The notes beneath the pieces were generated by a model. That model did no database searches and was not told the DNA's origin. It saw only the letters and a list, made by a program, of their open reading frames with translations. From assembly GCA_016712315.1 (NCBI GenBank), contig JADJRG010000013.1:372001-436000 (forward strand): a stretch of DNA of 64,000 nucleotides, written 5' to 3'. This document shows positions 26,089 through 34,391 of this stretch, one piece after another; the stretch's first letter is position 1; the number at the start of each line of letters is the position of its first letter. The position numbers and the translations under genes were made by a program. Source of the stretch: Nannocystis sp. (lineage in GTDB: Bacteria > Myxococcota_A > Polyangia > Nannocystales > Nannocystaceae).

Positions 26089-27381
26089 TCACCCCGGCAG
26101 CAGCGGCGGCGGCACGAACCCTTGCACGATATAGATGTGGTCCGGCTGCGCCTCCCACTGCAGGAACATATAGTCCCCCGTCTCGGGCTCGAAGTAGGAC
26201 CCCCAAGGCTTGACGAAGCTCTCGATGAAGAGCTTCCGGGTCGCCGGGATCGGGTCGCCCGCCGCGTCGACCGCGTAGGTCGCGACGCTCTGCGGCTGCG
26301 ACAGCCACTCTGTGACCATAATCCGCTGCTCGGGGAACAGCGGCGAGCCCGCCGGGATATACGCGAACCCGCCCGGCCCGTTCGGGATATCGACCGTCTT
26401 CGTCAGCGCGCCGATGTTGTAATGCGTCCCGTTCCACGAGATCGTCGAGCGGCTCCACGTGCCCGGCTCCGCGTGGTTCGTGGGAAAACCCATCACCCGC
26501 AGCATGCCCTCGTCTGGGTAGCCGGGCGGCACAAAATTGAGGCCGCCTGGCGACTGATTCACCCCCAGCGGCGCCAGCATATGCGTCCCCGCCAGCGCCT
26601 GCGCCCCCGGGATATATTGAGAGAGCTGCTTCGTCGGGTAGTGGGAGATAAACACCACCCCCTTCGGCCCGTTCGCCATCAAGTCCAGGTAGGGCGCCGT
26701 CAGCACCTTCTCGGCCTCGCCGACGAAGCCGATGATATGCCCGCAAGGGCCCCGCTCCACCCCGATTTTGTGCAATTCTGCCCCAGGCACCTCGGAGGGG
26801 CCGATCACCAGCATCGTCGACGGATCGCCCGGCGCGATCACCAGGCCCCCGAGCCGCGGCAGCACCTTGCCGCCGGGCGCCGGCACCGCCCCGAGGTCAT
26901 ACGGCACGTATGTCCCGACATACTCCGCCGCGAGGATCAGCTCGTCACCCGCCGGCACCGGCAGCACGTCCATACACGCCACGTCCGTCGTGTTGCTGTC
27001 GCTGTCGCTGTCGCTATCACTGTCACTATCGCTCGTCGTCGTCGTACCGCTCGTGTCCGTGTCGCTCGTGTCCGTATCGACCGCGGTCGCCTCGGTCGTC
27101 ACGCCGCTCGTCGTCTCACCGCTCGTCCCCTCGCTGCTCTCGCCCGTCGGGTCGCCGGTCGTCCCCACCGAGCTCGAGCTGTCGCTCGTGGTCGAGCCCG
27201 CGCTGGTCGCCGCCTCGGTCGAGGATCCGCTCATCGACGTCGCCGTCATCGTCGTCGTCATCGTCGTCGTCGTCGCGCCGTCATCGCCCGCACACGCCAA
27301 CGAAGAGGCCGCCGCCGCCGCACCAAGCGCGACCAATTTTTCAAGAGAAGAGCGCCGAGCAAGACCTCGTGACAACAACAT
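26089..27381 (-). CDS. Probable Tat-exported lipoprotein with long Thr/Ser/Asp linker
   Basis: 430 residues. The ATG at 27381 is preceded by a perfect GGAGGTGA ribosome site. The signal peptide carries a twin-arginine-like ARRSSLEKL and ends in the lipobox SLAC, so Tat export of a lipoprotein is plausible. A linker of about 110 residues rich in Thr, Ser and Asp (ending in SDSDSDSDS) separates the anchor from a globular domain of about 280 residues with no motif I recognise (start CMDVLPVPAGDELILAAEYVG; end DHIYIVQGFVPPPLLPG). Such linkers are typical of Nannocystis-like lipoproteins. The gene converges with the SDR 7 bp away. Confidence 0.75.
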   Translation of the reverse strand: MLLSRGLARRSSLEKLVALGAAAAASSLACAGDDGATTTTMTTTMTATSMSGSSTEAATSAGSTTSDSSSSVGTTGDPTGESSEGTSGETTSGVTTEATAVDTDTSDTDTSGTTTTSDSDSDSDSDSDSNTTDVACMDVLPVPAGDELILAAEYVGTYVPYDLGAVPAPGGKVLPRLGGLVIAPGDPSTMLVIGPSEVPGAELHKIGVERGPCGHIIGFVGEAEKVLTAPYLDLMANGPKGVVFISHYPTKQLSQYIPGAQALAGTHMLAPLGVNQSPGGLNFVPPGYPDEGMLRVMGFPTNHAEPGTWSRSTISWNGTHYNIGALTKTVDIPNGPGGFAYIPAGSPLFPEQRIMVTEWLSQPQSVATYAVDAAGDPIPATRKLFIESFVKPWGSYFEPETGDYMFLQWEAQPDHIYIVQGFVPPPLLPG

Positions 27382-27549
27382 GATCACCTCCCACCAGGGA
27401 TCATCGTCACACAGATCTGCCGCTTCTCTTCTTCTAAAAAATTGGGCACCGACGGCCAGCGACGCGCAGACCAGCCCGGGGGCCGCCGGACGCCGGCGCG
27501 ACAGCGCGAACAAAGTCGCCCCACCCGGCGCATCTGGCATACTCGCCCC

Positions 27550-28671
27550 ATGTCCGCCGGTCCCACGGTCCGAGTCATCGCCTCGGCCAAGACCTGGATC
27601 GAAGGTGAAGCCGTCCAGCAGCTCGGGCGCACCGCCACCCTACCCGGCATGCTCGCCGCGATCGGCATGCCTGATCTTCACCCGGGCAAGGGCACCCCGA
27701 TCGGCGCCGCCTTCCTCACCGCCGGCTGGATCTACCCCTACCTCGTCGGCAACGACGTCGGCTGCGGCATGTCCTTATGGTCCACCGATCTCCAGCAGCG
27801 CAAGGTCAAGCTCGATCGCCTCGCCGATCGCCTCGACCTCGACGGCCCTTGGCAGGGTGACATCCCCGCCGCCTTAAGCGCCGCAGCGCTCGCGCCCACC
27901 CCGCACGATCGCTCGCTCGGCACCATCGGCGGCGGCAACCACTTCGCTGAGCTGCAAGAGGTCGCGACCGTCGATCTCCCTGAGCTTTGGGACAGCCTCG
28001 AGATCCCCGCGGATCGCCTCCTCCTCCTCGTACACAGCGGCTCCCGCGGCCTCGGCGAGTCTATCTTGCGCCGCCACGTCGATCGTCACGCCGCCGCCGG
28101 CCTGCCCAGCGCCAGCGACGAGGCCCGCGCCTACCTCCGCGACCACGACCACGCCGTCGCCTGGGCCACCCTCAACCGCGCCCTCATCGCCCAGCGCGTC
28201 GCCGAGGCCCTCGGCGCCGAGCTCACCCTCGCCCTCGACGCCGTGCACAACGCCGTCCTCCCCAGCCCCGACCGCGCCGACGATCGCTGGTTGCACCGCA
28301 AGGGCGCCGCCCCCGCCGATCGCGGCCTCGTCGTCATCCCCGGCTCCCGCGGGGCGCTCACCTACCTCGTCCAGCCCGCCGCTCACACCGCGGACGCCGC
28401 CTGGTCGCTCGCCCACGGCGCGGGTCGCAAGTGGAAGCGCAGCGACACCAAGGCCCGTCTACAAGCGCGCTACCGCCAGGGCGATCTCCAACGCACCGCC
28501 CTCGGGGGCCGCGTCATCTGTGAAGATCGCGACCTCCTCTACGAAGAGGCGCCCGAGGCCTACAAGAAGATCGACGCGATCATCGGCGACCTCGTCGACG
28601 CCGGGCTCTGCCAGATCGTCGCCACCTTCCGCCCGCGGCTCACCTACAAGACCCGCCAAAAGAGCCGCTAA
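27550..28671 (+). CDS. RtcB-family RNA ligase (short, release factor H-coupled type)
   Basis: 373 residues from the ATG at 27550. RtcB active-site text is present: GNDVGCGM (metal-binding Cys), GGGNHF, VHSGSRGLGE, and AHGAGRKWKRSD with the His that accepts GMP. RtcB joins RNA 2',3'-cyclic phosphate ends to 5'-OH ends using GTP and Mn. The length (about 370 rather than 410-480) and the AGRKWKRSD form resemble the RctB group usually found beside prfH, but no prfH is in this window. The gene lies between a lipoprotein gene and tRNA-Arg. Role in RNA repair is inferred from family. Confidence 0.9.
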   Translation: MSAGPTVRVIASAKTWIEGEAVQQLGRTATLPGMLAAIGMPDLHPGKGTPIGAAFLTAGWIYPYLVGNDVGCGMSLWSTDLQQRKVKLDRLADRLDLDGPWQGDIPAALSAAALAPTPHDRSLGTIGGGNHFAELQEVATVDLPELWDSLEIPADRLLLLVHSGSRGLGESILRRHVDRHAAAGLPSASDEARAYLRDHDHAVAWATLNRALIAQRVAEALGAELTLALDAVHNAVLPSPDRADDRWLHRKGAAPADRGLVVIPGSRGALTYLVQPAAHTADAAWSLAHGAGRKWKRSDTKARLQARYRQGDLQRTALGGRVICEDRDLLYEEAPEAYKKIDAIIGDLVDAGLCQIVATFRPRLTYKTRQKSR

Positions 28672-28746
28672 GCCGCCGAAGCGCCCGCCCGCGGACACAC
28701 AGCGCGAGGGCGGCCAACGCGCGCGACAGATCGGGCTCGTTCGCGC

Positions 28747-28775
28747 TTGCAAGCGCCGCCCACCTTGGCTATGTC
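28747..28775 (+). promoter_or_regulatory. Promoter of tRNA-Arg
   Basis: TTGCAA (28747-28752) and TATGTC (28770-28775) are separated by exactly 17 bp, ending 10 bp before the mature tRNA. The geometry equals that of the tRNA-Gly promoter. Confidence 0.6.
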
Positions 28776-28785
28776 TCCCCCCCTC

Positions 28786-28859
28786 GCGCGCGTAGCTCAG
28801 CTGGATAGAGCGTCGGCCTCCGGAGCCGAAGGTCGCAGGTTCGAACCCTGCCGCGCGCG
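28786..28859 (+). tRNA. tRNA-Arg (anticodon CCG)
   Basis: A 74-nt cloverleaf. Acceptor stem GCGCGCG pairs with CGCGCGC, the D arm is GCTCAGCTGGATAGAGC, and the anticodon stem TCGGC/GCCGA holds the loop CTCCGGA, giving anticodon CCG (reads CGG). The T arm is GCAGG-TTCGAAC-CCTGC. The discriminator G at 28859 is followed by CCT, so the CCA end is not encoded, unlike the tRNA-Gly in this window. Confidence 0.96.
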
Positions 28860-28868
28860 CCCTCAGAG

Positions 28869-28900
28869 CGCCGTCTACGACCCCGTAGACGGCGTTTTGT
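28869..28900 (+). terminator. Rho-independent terminator of tRNA-Arg
   Basis: CGCCGTCTACG (28869-28879) and CGTAGACGGCG (28884-28894) form a perfect 11-bp stem with loop ACCC, followed by TTTTGT. The 3' end of the convergent glycosyltransferase gene overlaps the hairpin, so the stem also encodes its last codons. Confidence 0.88.
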
Positions 28901-30554
28901 CGTTCGGGTCCGGTCGCCGCGGCCGGAGGATCAACCAAACGGGCACAGCCACGGCGAGGGCCGACTGGAGGGCGCTGTGGGCGGCGAACAGCGACAGGTC
29001 GGACCAGGGCACCACGACGACGAGCCCGAGCCAAAGCAGCACGAGGGCGACGCCCGCGCGGAGCGTACCCACCTCCACCGCGAGCAGGGTGAGCGCCCAG
29101 AGGAGGGCCATCAACGTGTACCCGGGGGCGAACGGGCTCTGCAGGGCGGCCAGGACGAGCAGAGACATCCACGTCACGGCCTGGGTGCGGCGATCTCCAG
29201 ATCTGCGCAGCGCGGCGGACACCGCCAGAGCGACCAGCACGACGGAGTATCCGCGGCCGAGCCGGCGCGCGAGGATCCACGGATCGCCGACATCGAGGCC
29301 GATCAGCTGGAGCTTGAACGGCAGCCCGAAGGGCGACATGTTCGTGATGACGCTGAACGGGTCGTCGTCCATAAACGCGAACACCTCGCCCGAGCCGAGG
29401 CGCGGGAGCGTGTACGTGAAGAACGACGCGAGCGGGTCCACGCCGAGGGTCACGACCGACAGGGCCAGCAAGAGCGCCCCGAAGCCCGCGGACCAGGCGG
29501 CGCTGCGCCAGCGACGCTTGGCGAGCAAGACCACGCCCAGCACCCCGGGGGAGATCTTGGACAGGATCGTGAACGCGAGCAGCGCCCCGCCCGTCGCCTC
29601 GCGTCGCTCGTGAAAGGCCACCATCGCGAGGACGGAGAGCACCACCACCGCGACCTGGAAGTTGCCGACCTGCAGCGTGGCGAGCACGGGGAGGCTGGCG
29701 AAGAAGATGGGGGCCAGCAGCAGCACCCGGTGAGCGTTCGGCCCCTCGATCCACCGGGCCAGGATCCACAGACCTGCGGCCAGCAGCAGCCCGTTGAGCC
29801 CGAACCACAGGGCGCGCTGCGCCATGAAGTCTCCGTCCAGCGGGGCGAGCGGCGCCATGGCCAGCAGGAACGGCGGCGGATAGGCGTAGTAGTCGAGGTT
29901 GAACGGGCGGTACGGATCCGCGGCGCCTGCGGGGCGGGGCGCGAAGCCCTGGCTGCCGCGCCACCACCGCGGATCGTACAAATTATCGACCCTCGCCCGG
30001 CTCAGCGCGTCGGCGCGCACATAGGCCGTGAGGCAGCTGTGGGTCTCTAAAAATTCCTCGCTCGGCAGCACCTGGTGCTCGACCCGCGTCGGGTCGCCCA
30101 TAAAGACGCTCACCCGCGCGACCGAGACCAGCGACCAGAGCGCCGCCAGCACGTAGAGCGACGTCAGGGCCTTGTAGCGACGCCCCAAGCCGTCGAGAGA
30201 GGGCGGGATCGTCGGGAAGAGCCGCTCCGCCAGCAACCCCGCGGCCGCCGCCACGCTCAGCAGCGTCACCAGGCCGGCGAGCCCCAGCGCCAGGCCGACG
30301 GTCGCGCCGACCGCGACCAAAACACCTGACCCAAAAGACAGCATGTCCGATCGACCCCAGCGGAGGCGGCGCACGAGCACGACGGCGAGGCTGATCGCCG
30401 CGGCGGCGCCCGTGATCGAAGCCGCGTCCCCCGCTGGCCCGAACACATGCACCATCGGACGCCACAGACCCTGAGCGACGACGGGCGCCACGAGCACCGC
30501 CACGAGGGCGGCGAAGGCCGAGCGCTCACGGCTGCGGGTCCAGTCGTCGTTCAT
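28875..30554 (-). CDS. Polytopic membrane protein, GT87/DUF2029-like glycosyltransferase
   Basis: 559 residues with about 10-12 hydrophobic segments. After two N-terminal helices and a further pair comes a loop with LYDPRWWRGSQGF and FNLDYYAYPPPFLLAMAPLAPL. The YPP(x)F-L-L pattern after an extracytoplasmic loop is typical of GT87/DUF2029 polyprenyl-phosphate-mannose-dependent enzymes of the GT-C fold. GALLAFTILSKISPGVLGVVLL fits the later conserved segment (usually K-x-P). It probably transfers a sugar on the outer side of the inner membrane. The end of the gene lies in the tRNA-Arg terminator. Substrate unknown. Confidence 0.8.
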   Translation of the reverse strand: MNDDWTRSRERSAFAALVAVLVAPVVAQGLWRPMVHVFGPAGDAASITGAAAAISLAVVLVRRLRWGRSDMLSFGSGVLVAVGATVGLALGLAGLVTLLSVAAAAGLLAERLFPTIPPSLDGLGRRYKALTSLYVLAALWSLVSVARVSVFMGDPTRVEHQVLPSEEFLETHSCLTAYVRADALSRARVDNLYDPRWWRGSQGFAPRPAGAADPYRPFNLDYYAYPPPFLLAMAPLAPLDGDFMAQRALWFGLNGLLLAAGLWILARWIEGPNAHRVLLLAPIFFASLPVLATLQVGNFQVAVVVLSVLAMVAFHERREATGGALLAFTILSKISPGVLGVVLLAKRRWRSAAWSAGFGALLLALSVVTLGVDPLASFFTYTLPRLGSGEVFAFMDDDPFSVITNMSPFGLPFKLQLIGLDVGDPWILARRLGRGYSVVLVALAVSAALRRSGDRRTQAVTWMSLLVLAALQSPFAPGYTLMALLWALTLLAVEVGTLRAGVALVLLWLGLVVVVPWSDLSLFAAHSALQSALAVAVPVWLILRPRRPDPNDKTPSTGS

Positions 30555-30599
30555 GATCTCGCCAGCGACCTGCGGAGCGGGGCAGCAAGCAGTATGGGA

Positions 30600-32330
30600 T
30601 CAGAGCGTCTTCAGGTACTCGACGAGGGCCCACCGGTCGTCCTCCGCGAGCGTCACGCCGTACTCGTGCCCGCCGTTGCCGTTGCCGGTCACGGAGGTGT
30701 CGACGACGAAGGGCACCTCGCCGTCGCTCACGTACCCAACCTTCTTCGGGTCGAACTCACGCCGACCGAGCGTGAACCGCTTCGGACGCGCCGCCGGCGG
30801 CAGGAGCAGGTCGTAGAGCGTCGGGACCGAGCCGTTGTGGAGGAACGGGGCGGTCGCCCAGATCCCGTTGAGGGGGCGCGCCTTGTAGGAGAGGAGATCG
30901 GCGGTCGGGTCCGCGGCCGTGGCCGCGCGGTGGTCCCCCTGCTTCGCCGTCTCCTCGATCCCATGGACCTTCGCGTTGACGATCGCCGCCGCCGCCGCCG
31001 CCGGCTGAGCGGAGAGAGCGCCCGTGACCACGTTGGCGAGCAGGGCGAGCGCGGACGCCTCGGCGCCGTACCTCTCCCCGGTCTTCGTGTTGATCGCCCC
31101 CTCGAGCACCCCGGTCGGCGCGCGGGCGGCGACCAAGTTCTTGACCGCCTGCGGGTCGGTCCCGACCACGTCGATCCCCGTGATCATGGCCGTGACGCGG
31201 CGGCGGGGATCCGCTCGGTCGATGAGCGCGTGGCACGTCTGGCACTGCGCCTTGTAAAGAGCCGCGCCGCGGGAGGCGAGCGCGCGATCGAGGGGAGGCA
31301 GGATCTCCTCGGGCCACAGCGGCGACCGGAGCGCGCGGAGGGCCTCCTCCATCCGGACCAGCGCCATCCCCTGGACCGACGACGGGTACCCCCGCTTCGC
31401 CTCCTCCTTGGTCTCGTAGTGCTTCACTTGGACCTGTCCGAAGGTACCGACCACCTCGCCGGCGTTGCGGCCGAGCGAGCCCGCGCCCCAGTTCGGCGAG
31501 AACCCCGGCCACTGCACGTAGTCGCTCCGCGGCGCGTCCCAGACGTGCGGGAAGTTCGTCGGCGCGTCGGGCTCCAGGCTGTACTTCGGGTCGCTGGTGA
31601 AGCGGATGACCTGGTTGATGATCCGGCCGACCGCGTCCATCCGGGCGAAGCCCTCCACCGTGCTCGATCGGTTGGCGGCGAGGTAGCTCGTGAACCATCC
31701 GAGCGTGTCGTTCAGGCTCGCCCGCGCCGCCGCGAGGCGAGAGGCCGCGTCCCCGCCGCGCTCCGCCTTGGCGGCGAAGCGCGCGAGCTTCTGCTCGTCC
31801 GCGAGGGTGGCCTCGATCGCCGCGACCACCTCCGGGAAGAAGCCGAAGAAGTCGGACAGGCTCGGCGCGCCGTCGATCCGCATGGCCGTGCCCCGGTAAT
31901 TGATCTGCGCCGTGTGGCACGCCGCGCAGGTGAGGCCGACCCTGTCCTCGTGGCGCACCATGCCCACCGGCAGCGCGTCGGGGTTGTTCGGGGTCCGCCG
32001 CTGGGCGAGGAAGCGGAAGCGCGCCATGTTCTCGGGGAGGATCAGCGGCGCCTCGCTCCCGGGCTGCTCCAGGTGCACGAGCGTGTCGTAGGGCATAAAC
32101 CCCGAGCCTTGGTCGGCGAAGTAGTACCAGAGCGTCTCGACCGGGCCCCACCCCTGCTCGAGGTAGACGATCTTGGTCGCCCCGTCGCCCCACCCCTCGT
32201 CCGCGAGCGCGAGCCCGCCGCGCTGGTCGAGGACCTCCGCCACCGTCGCGGTCGGCGTCGTGGGCGACCCCGCGCCCTTGCAGGCCGTCAGCGCGAAGAG
32301 GATGCTCGTTATAGCGTAGCGTCGCAGCAT
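30600..32330 (-). CDS. RoxA-like diheme c-type cytochrome lipoprotein
   Basis: 576 residues. The signal peptide MLRRYAITSILFALTAC ends in a lipobox. There are two covalent heme sites, CAACH (135-139) and CQTCH (363-367). Surrounding text (GFFPEVVAAIEATL; FPHVWDAPRSDYVQWPGFSPNWGAGSLGRNAGEV; NGIWATAPFLHNGSVPTLYDLL; RPKRFTLGRREFDPKKVGY) matches the diheme cytochrome group that includes rubber oxygenase RoxA and related MauG/cytochrome c peroxidase-like proteins. RoxA cleaves polyisoprene with O2; most homologues have unknown substrates. It should sit at the cell envelope as a lipoprotein, whereas RoxA is secreted. It is divergent from an AraC regulator. Confidence 0.83.
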   Translation of the reverse strand: MLRRYAITSILFALTACKGAGSPTTPTATVAEVLDQRGGLALADEGWGDGATKIVYLEQGWGPVETLWYYFADQGSGFMPYDTLVHLEQPGSEAPLILPENMARFRFLAQRRTPNNPDALPVGMVRHEDRVGLTCAACHTAQINYRGTAMRIDGAPSLSDFFGFFPEVVAAIEATLADEQKLARFAAKAERGGDAASRLAAARASLNDTLGWFTSYLAANRSSTVEGFARMDAVGRIINQVIRFTSDPKYSLEPDAPTNFPHVWDAPRSDYVQWPGFSPNWGAGSLGRNAGEVVGTFGQVQVKHYETKEEAKRGYPSSVQGMALVRMEEALRALRSPLWPEEILPPLDRALASRGAALYKAQCQTCHALIDRADPRRRVTAMITGIDVVGTDPQAVKNLVAARAPTGVLEGAINTKTGERYGAEASALALLANVVTGALSAQPAAAAAAIVNAKVHGIEETAKQGDHRAATAADPTADLLSYKARPLNGIWATAPFLHNGSVPTLYDLLLPPAARPKRFTLGRREFDPKKVGYVSDGEVPFVVDTSVTGNGNGGHEYGVTLAEDDRWALVEYLKTL

Positions 32331-32387
32331 GGCGATCCAGACTAGCCGGGCCCACCTCGCCCCTTCTTGCCGAGCGCGCCAAAAGCA

Positions 32388-32417
32388 TTGACCGATCGCG
32401 CCAGCGCTCCGTAGCTT
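32388..32417 (+). promoter_or_regulatory. Putative promoter of the AraC-family gene
   Basis: TTGACC (32388-32393), 18-bp spacer, TAGCTT (32412-32417). The start codon is only 8 bp beyond the -10 box, so the message would be nearly leaderless. It lies in the 95-bp divergent region shared with the cytochrome gene. Confidence 0.3.
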
Positions 32418-32425
32418 CGACCGCG

Positions 32426-33448
32426 ATGGACGGCGACTGTCCGGTCAAGACGATCTTGGCGGTCGTCGCGTACGCGGCGAGCGTCGGGGTGCCGCCGCCG
32501 GAGCTCCTCCGCGCCGCCGGGCTGGACCCGTCGCAGCTCCTCGCGGCCGACGCCTACGTCCCCCGTGCGCAGGAGATCCGGCTCTGGGACGAGGCCGTGC
32601 GGCTCACCGGCGACCACGACTTCGGCCTCCACCTCGCCGAGTGGGCGACCCGCTCCCCGCCCGATCACTTCGACGTGCTCTCCTTCGCGGCGCGGAGCAG
32701 CGCGACCCTGGGCGAGCTCCTTCGGCTGATGGGGCGCTATATCCGCCTGCTCCACGAGGGCGTCTACCTCTCGCTCGTGGAAGAAGGCGACGCGGCGCGG
32801 CTGGTCCACGGGCACACCCCCGAGCGGATCGGCCCGCGACAGCCCGTGGAGGGCATGCTGGCGCTGGTGGTCTTCCAGGCGCGCCTCGGCGTCGGCGAGG
32901 ACTTCGCGCCCCACGAGGTCCGCTTCAGGCACGCCCGCCCCGCCCGCGTGAGCGAGCAGGAGCGGGTCTTCCGCGCGCCCGTGCGCTACGGCTGCCCTCG
33001 CGACGAGCTGGTGCTCGATCGCGCGCTCCTGCAGCGACCGCAGCGCCACGCCGAAGCCCGGCTCCTAGCGCTGCTGGACCGACAGCTCGGCGAGCTCCTG
33101 TCGGGGCTCCCCCAGGGTCGTCCCCTCCTGGACGCGGTGAAGCGGCGCATGGCGGACGAGCTGCCCGAGCGAGAGCCGGTCGTGGCCGCGGTCGCGGCGA
33201 AGCTCCACATGAGCGCGCGCAGCCTCCAGCGCAAGCTCAAGGGCGAGGGCACGAGCTTCGCCCAGCTCCTCGCCGATCTCCGACACGACCTCGCCCGCCG
33301 CTACCTGGCCGATCCGCGGATCTCGATCGGCGAGGTCGCCTTCCTGCTCGGCTTCCTCGACGTGACCGCCTTCCACCGGGCGTTCAAGCGGTGGACCGGC
33401 AGCACCCCGGCGGAGCACCGGCGCGCGGCCGCGGGCCCTCCCGGGTGA
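32426..33448 (+). CDS. AraC-family transcriptional regulator
   Basis: 340 residues. The N-terminal 190 residues form the ligand-binding type found in OruR/GbuR-like AraC members (GVPPPELLRAAGLDPSQL; FGLHLAEWATRSPPDHFDVLSFAARSSATLGELLRLMGRY). The C-terminal DNA-binding domain has two helix-turn-helix units: VAAVAAKLHMSARSLQRKLKGEGTSFAQLL and ISIGEVAFLLGFLDVTAFHRAFKRWTGSTPAEHR. It is divergent from the RoxA-like cytochrome gene and is the obvious candidate regulator of it. The effector is unknown. Confidence 0.92.
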   Translation: MDGDCPVKTILAVVAYAASVGVPPPELLRAAGLDPSQLLAADAYVPRAQEIRLWDEAVRLTGDHDFGLHLAEWATRSPPDHFDVLSFAARSSATLGELLRLMGRYIRLLHEGVYLSLVEEGDAARLVHGHTPERIGPRQPVEGMLALVVFQARLGVGEDFAPHEVRFRHARPARVSEQERVFRAPVRYGCPRDELVLDRALLQRPQRHAEARLLALLDRQLGELLSGLPQGRPLLDAVKRRMADELPEREPVVAAVAAKLHMSARSLQRKLKGEGTSFAQLLADLRHDLARRYLADPRISIGEVAFLLGFLDVTAFHRAFKRWTGSTPAEHRRAAAGPPG

Positions 33449-33458
33449 AGAGCCCCGC

Positions 33459-34274
33459 TCAGATCCCCAGCCGCCGCCGCAGCGGCCCGACGATCTGGTT
33501 CGTCCAGGTCGGCGCGATTCGCTTCGACAGATCCGTCAGGTACGTCTCCGGGGCCACCAGCACGCGCGCCGAGTTGTTCTCGATCCCGCGGATGATCTTC
33601 GCCGCGCAGCGCTCCGGCGGCATCGCCTTCTTCGCGAAGAAGCGAGCCACACGATCGCGCTGGCCCGGCCGCTCCTCGATGAAGCGCGAGTTCTTGACGA
33701 TGTTCGTGCTGATCCCCCCCGGGTGCACCGACGTCACGCCGATCTTCAGCGGCGCCAGCTCCATCCGGATCGACTCGCTGAAGCCGCGCACCGCGAATTT
33801 TGTCGCGCAGTAGGACGACTGCGTCGGCAGCCCGATCAGCCCGAACATGCTCGAGATATTGACGATATGCCCCTCACCGGCCGCCTTCAGGTGCGGCAGG
33901 AACAGCTTGCAGCCGTACACCACCCCCCAAAAGTTGATCCCGACCAGCCACTCGAAGTCCTCGAAGCTGTGCTCCTCCAGCGGCGCGGTCACCGACACGC
34001 CCGCGTTGTTCACCACGATCTCGACCCGCCCGTGCGCCGCGATCACCTCGTCGACGAACGCCTCCATCCGTCCGCGGTCCGCCACGTCCACCACGTGCGT
34101 GCTCACGCGCCGGCCCAGCGCCTCGATCTGGCGGGCCACCCCTTGCAGCCCCACCTCATCGACGTCTGCGAGGGCCAACGCTGCCCCGCGCTCGGCGAGG
34201 GCGATAGCGGTGGCGCGGCCGATCCCGCTGGCAGCGCCGGTGACGACAGCGACTCGATCGCGGAGGATACGCAT
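33459..34274 (-). CDS. SDR family NAD(P)-dependent oxidoreductase
   Basis: 271 residues from the ATG at 34274. Classical SDR residues are present: TGAASGIGRATAIA, NNAGVS, catalytic Ser in NISSMFG, and YCATK for YxxxK. The text VHPGGISTNIVKNSRFIEE and the C-terminal ILVAPETYLTDLSKRIAPTWTNQIVG-like tail match SDRs frequently annotated as acetoin dehydrogenase or acyl-CoA reductase-like proteins. The substrate is unknown. It converges with the AraC gene 10 bp away. Confidence 0.9.
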   Translation of the reverse strand: MRILRDRVAVVTGAASGIGRATAIALAERGAALALADVDEVGLQGVARQIEALGRRVSTHVVDVADRGRMEAFVDEVIAAHGRVEIVVNNAGVSVTAPLEEHSFEDFEWLVGINFWGVVYGCKLFLPHLKAAGEGHIVNISSMFGLIGLPTQSSYCATKFAVRGFSESIRMELAPLKIGVTSVHPGGISTNIVKNSRFIEERPGQRDRVARFFAKKAMPPERCAAKIIRGIENNSARVLVAPETYLTDLSKRIAPTWTNQIVGPLRRRLGI

Positions 34275-34391
34275 GGCCGCGGATTGTAAGCCGCCCCCGC
34301 CCGCCCGCGGCAAAATCTTCCCTCTGCCGCCGCGATCGACCCCGTGACAGCGCCCGCCGATGCGTGTCAAAGATCGCCTCGGAGCCAGACC

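Noticed and set aside
28859..33460. Integrated element bounded by tRNA-Arg attachment sites
   Set aside because: No integrase gene and no visible direct repeat of the tRNA 3' end near 33450; kept only as a weak hypothesis in the findings.
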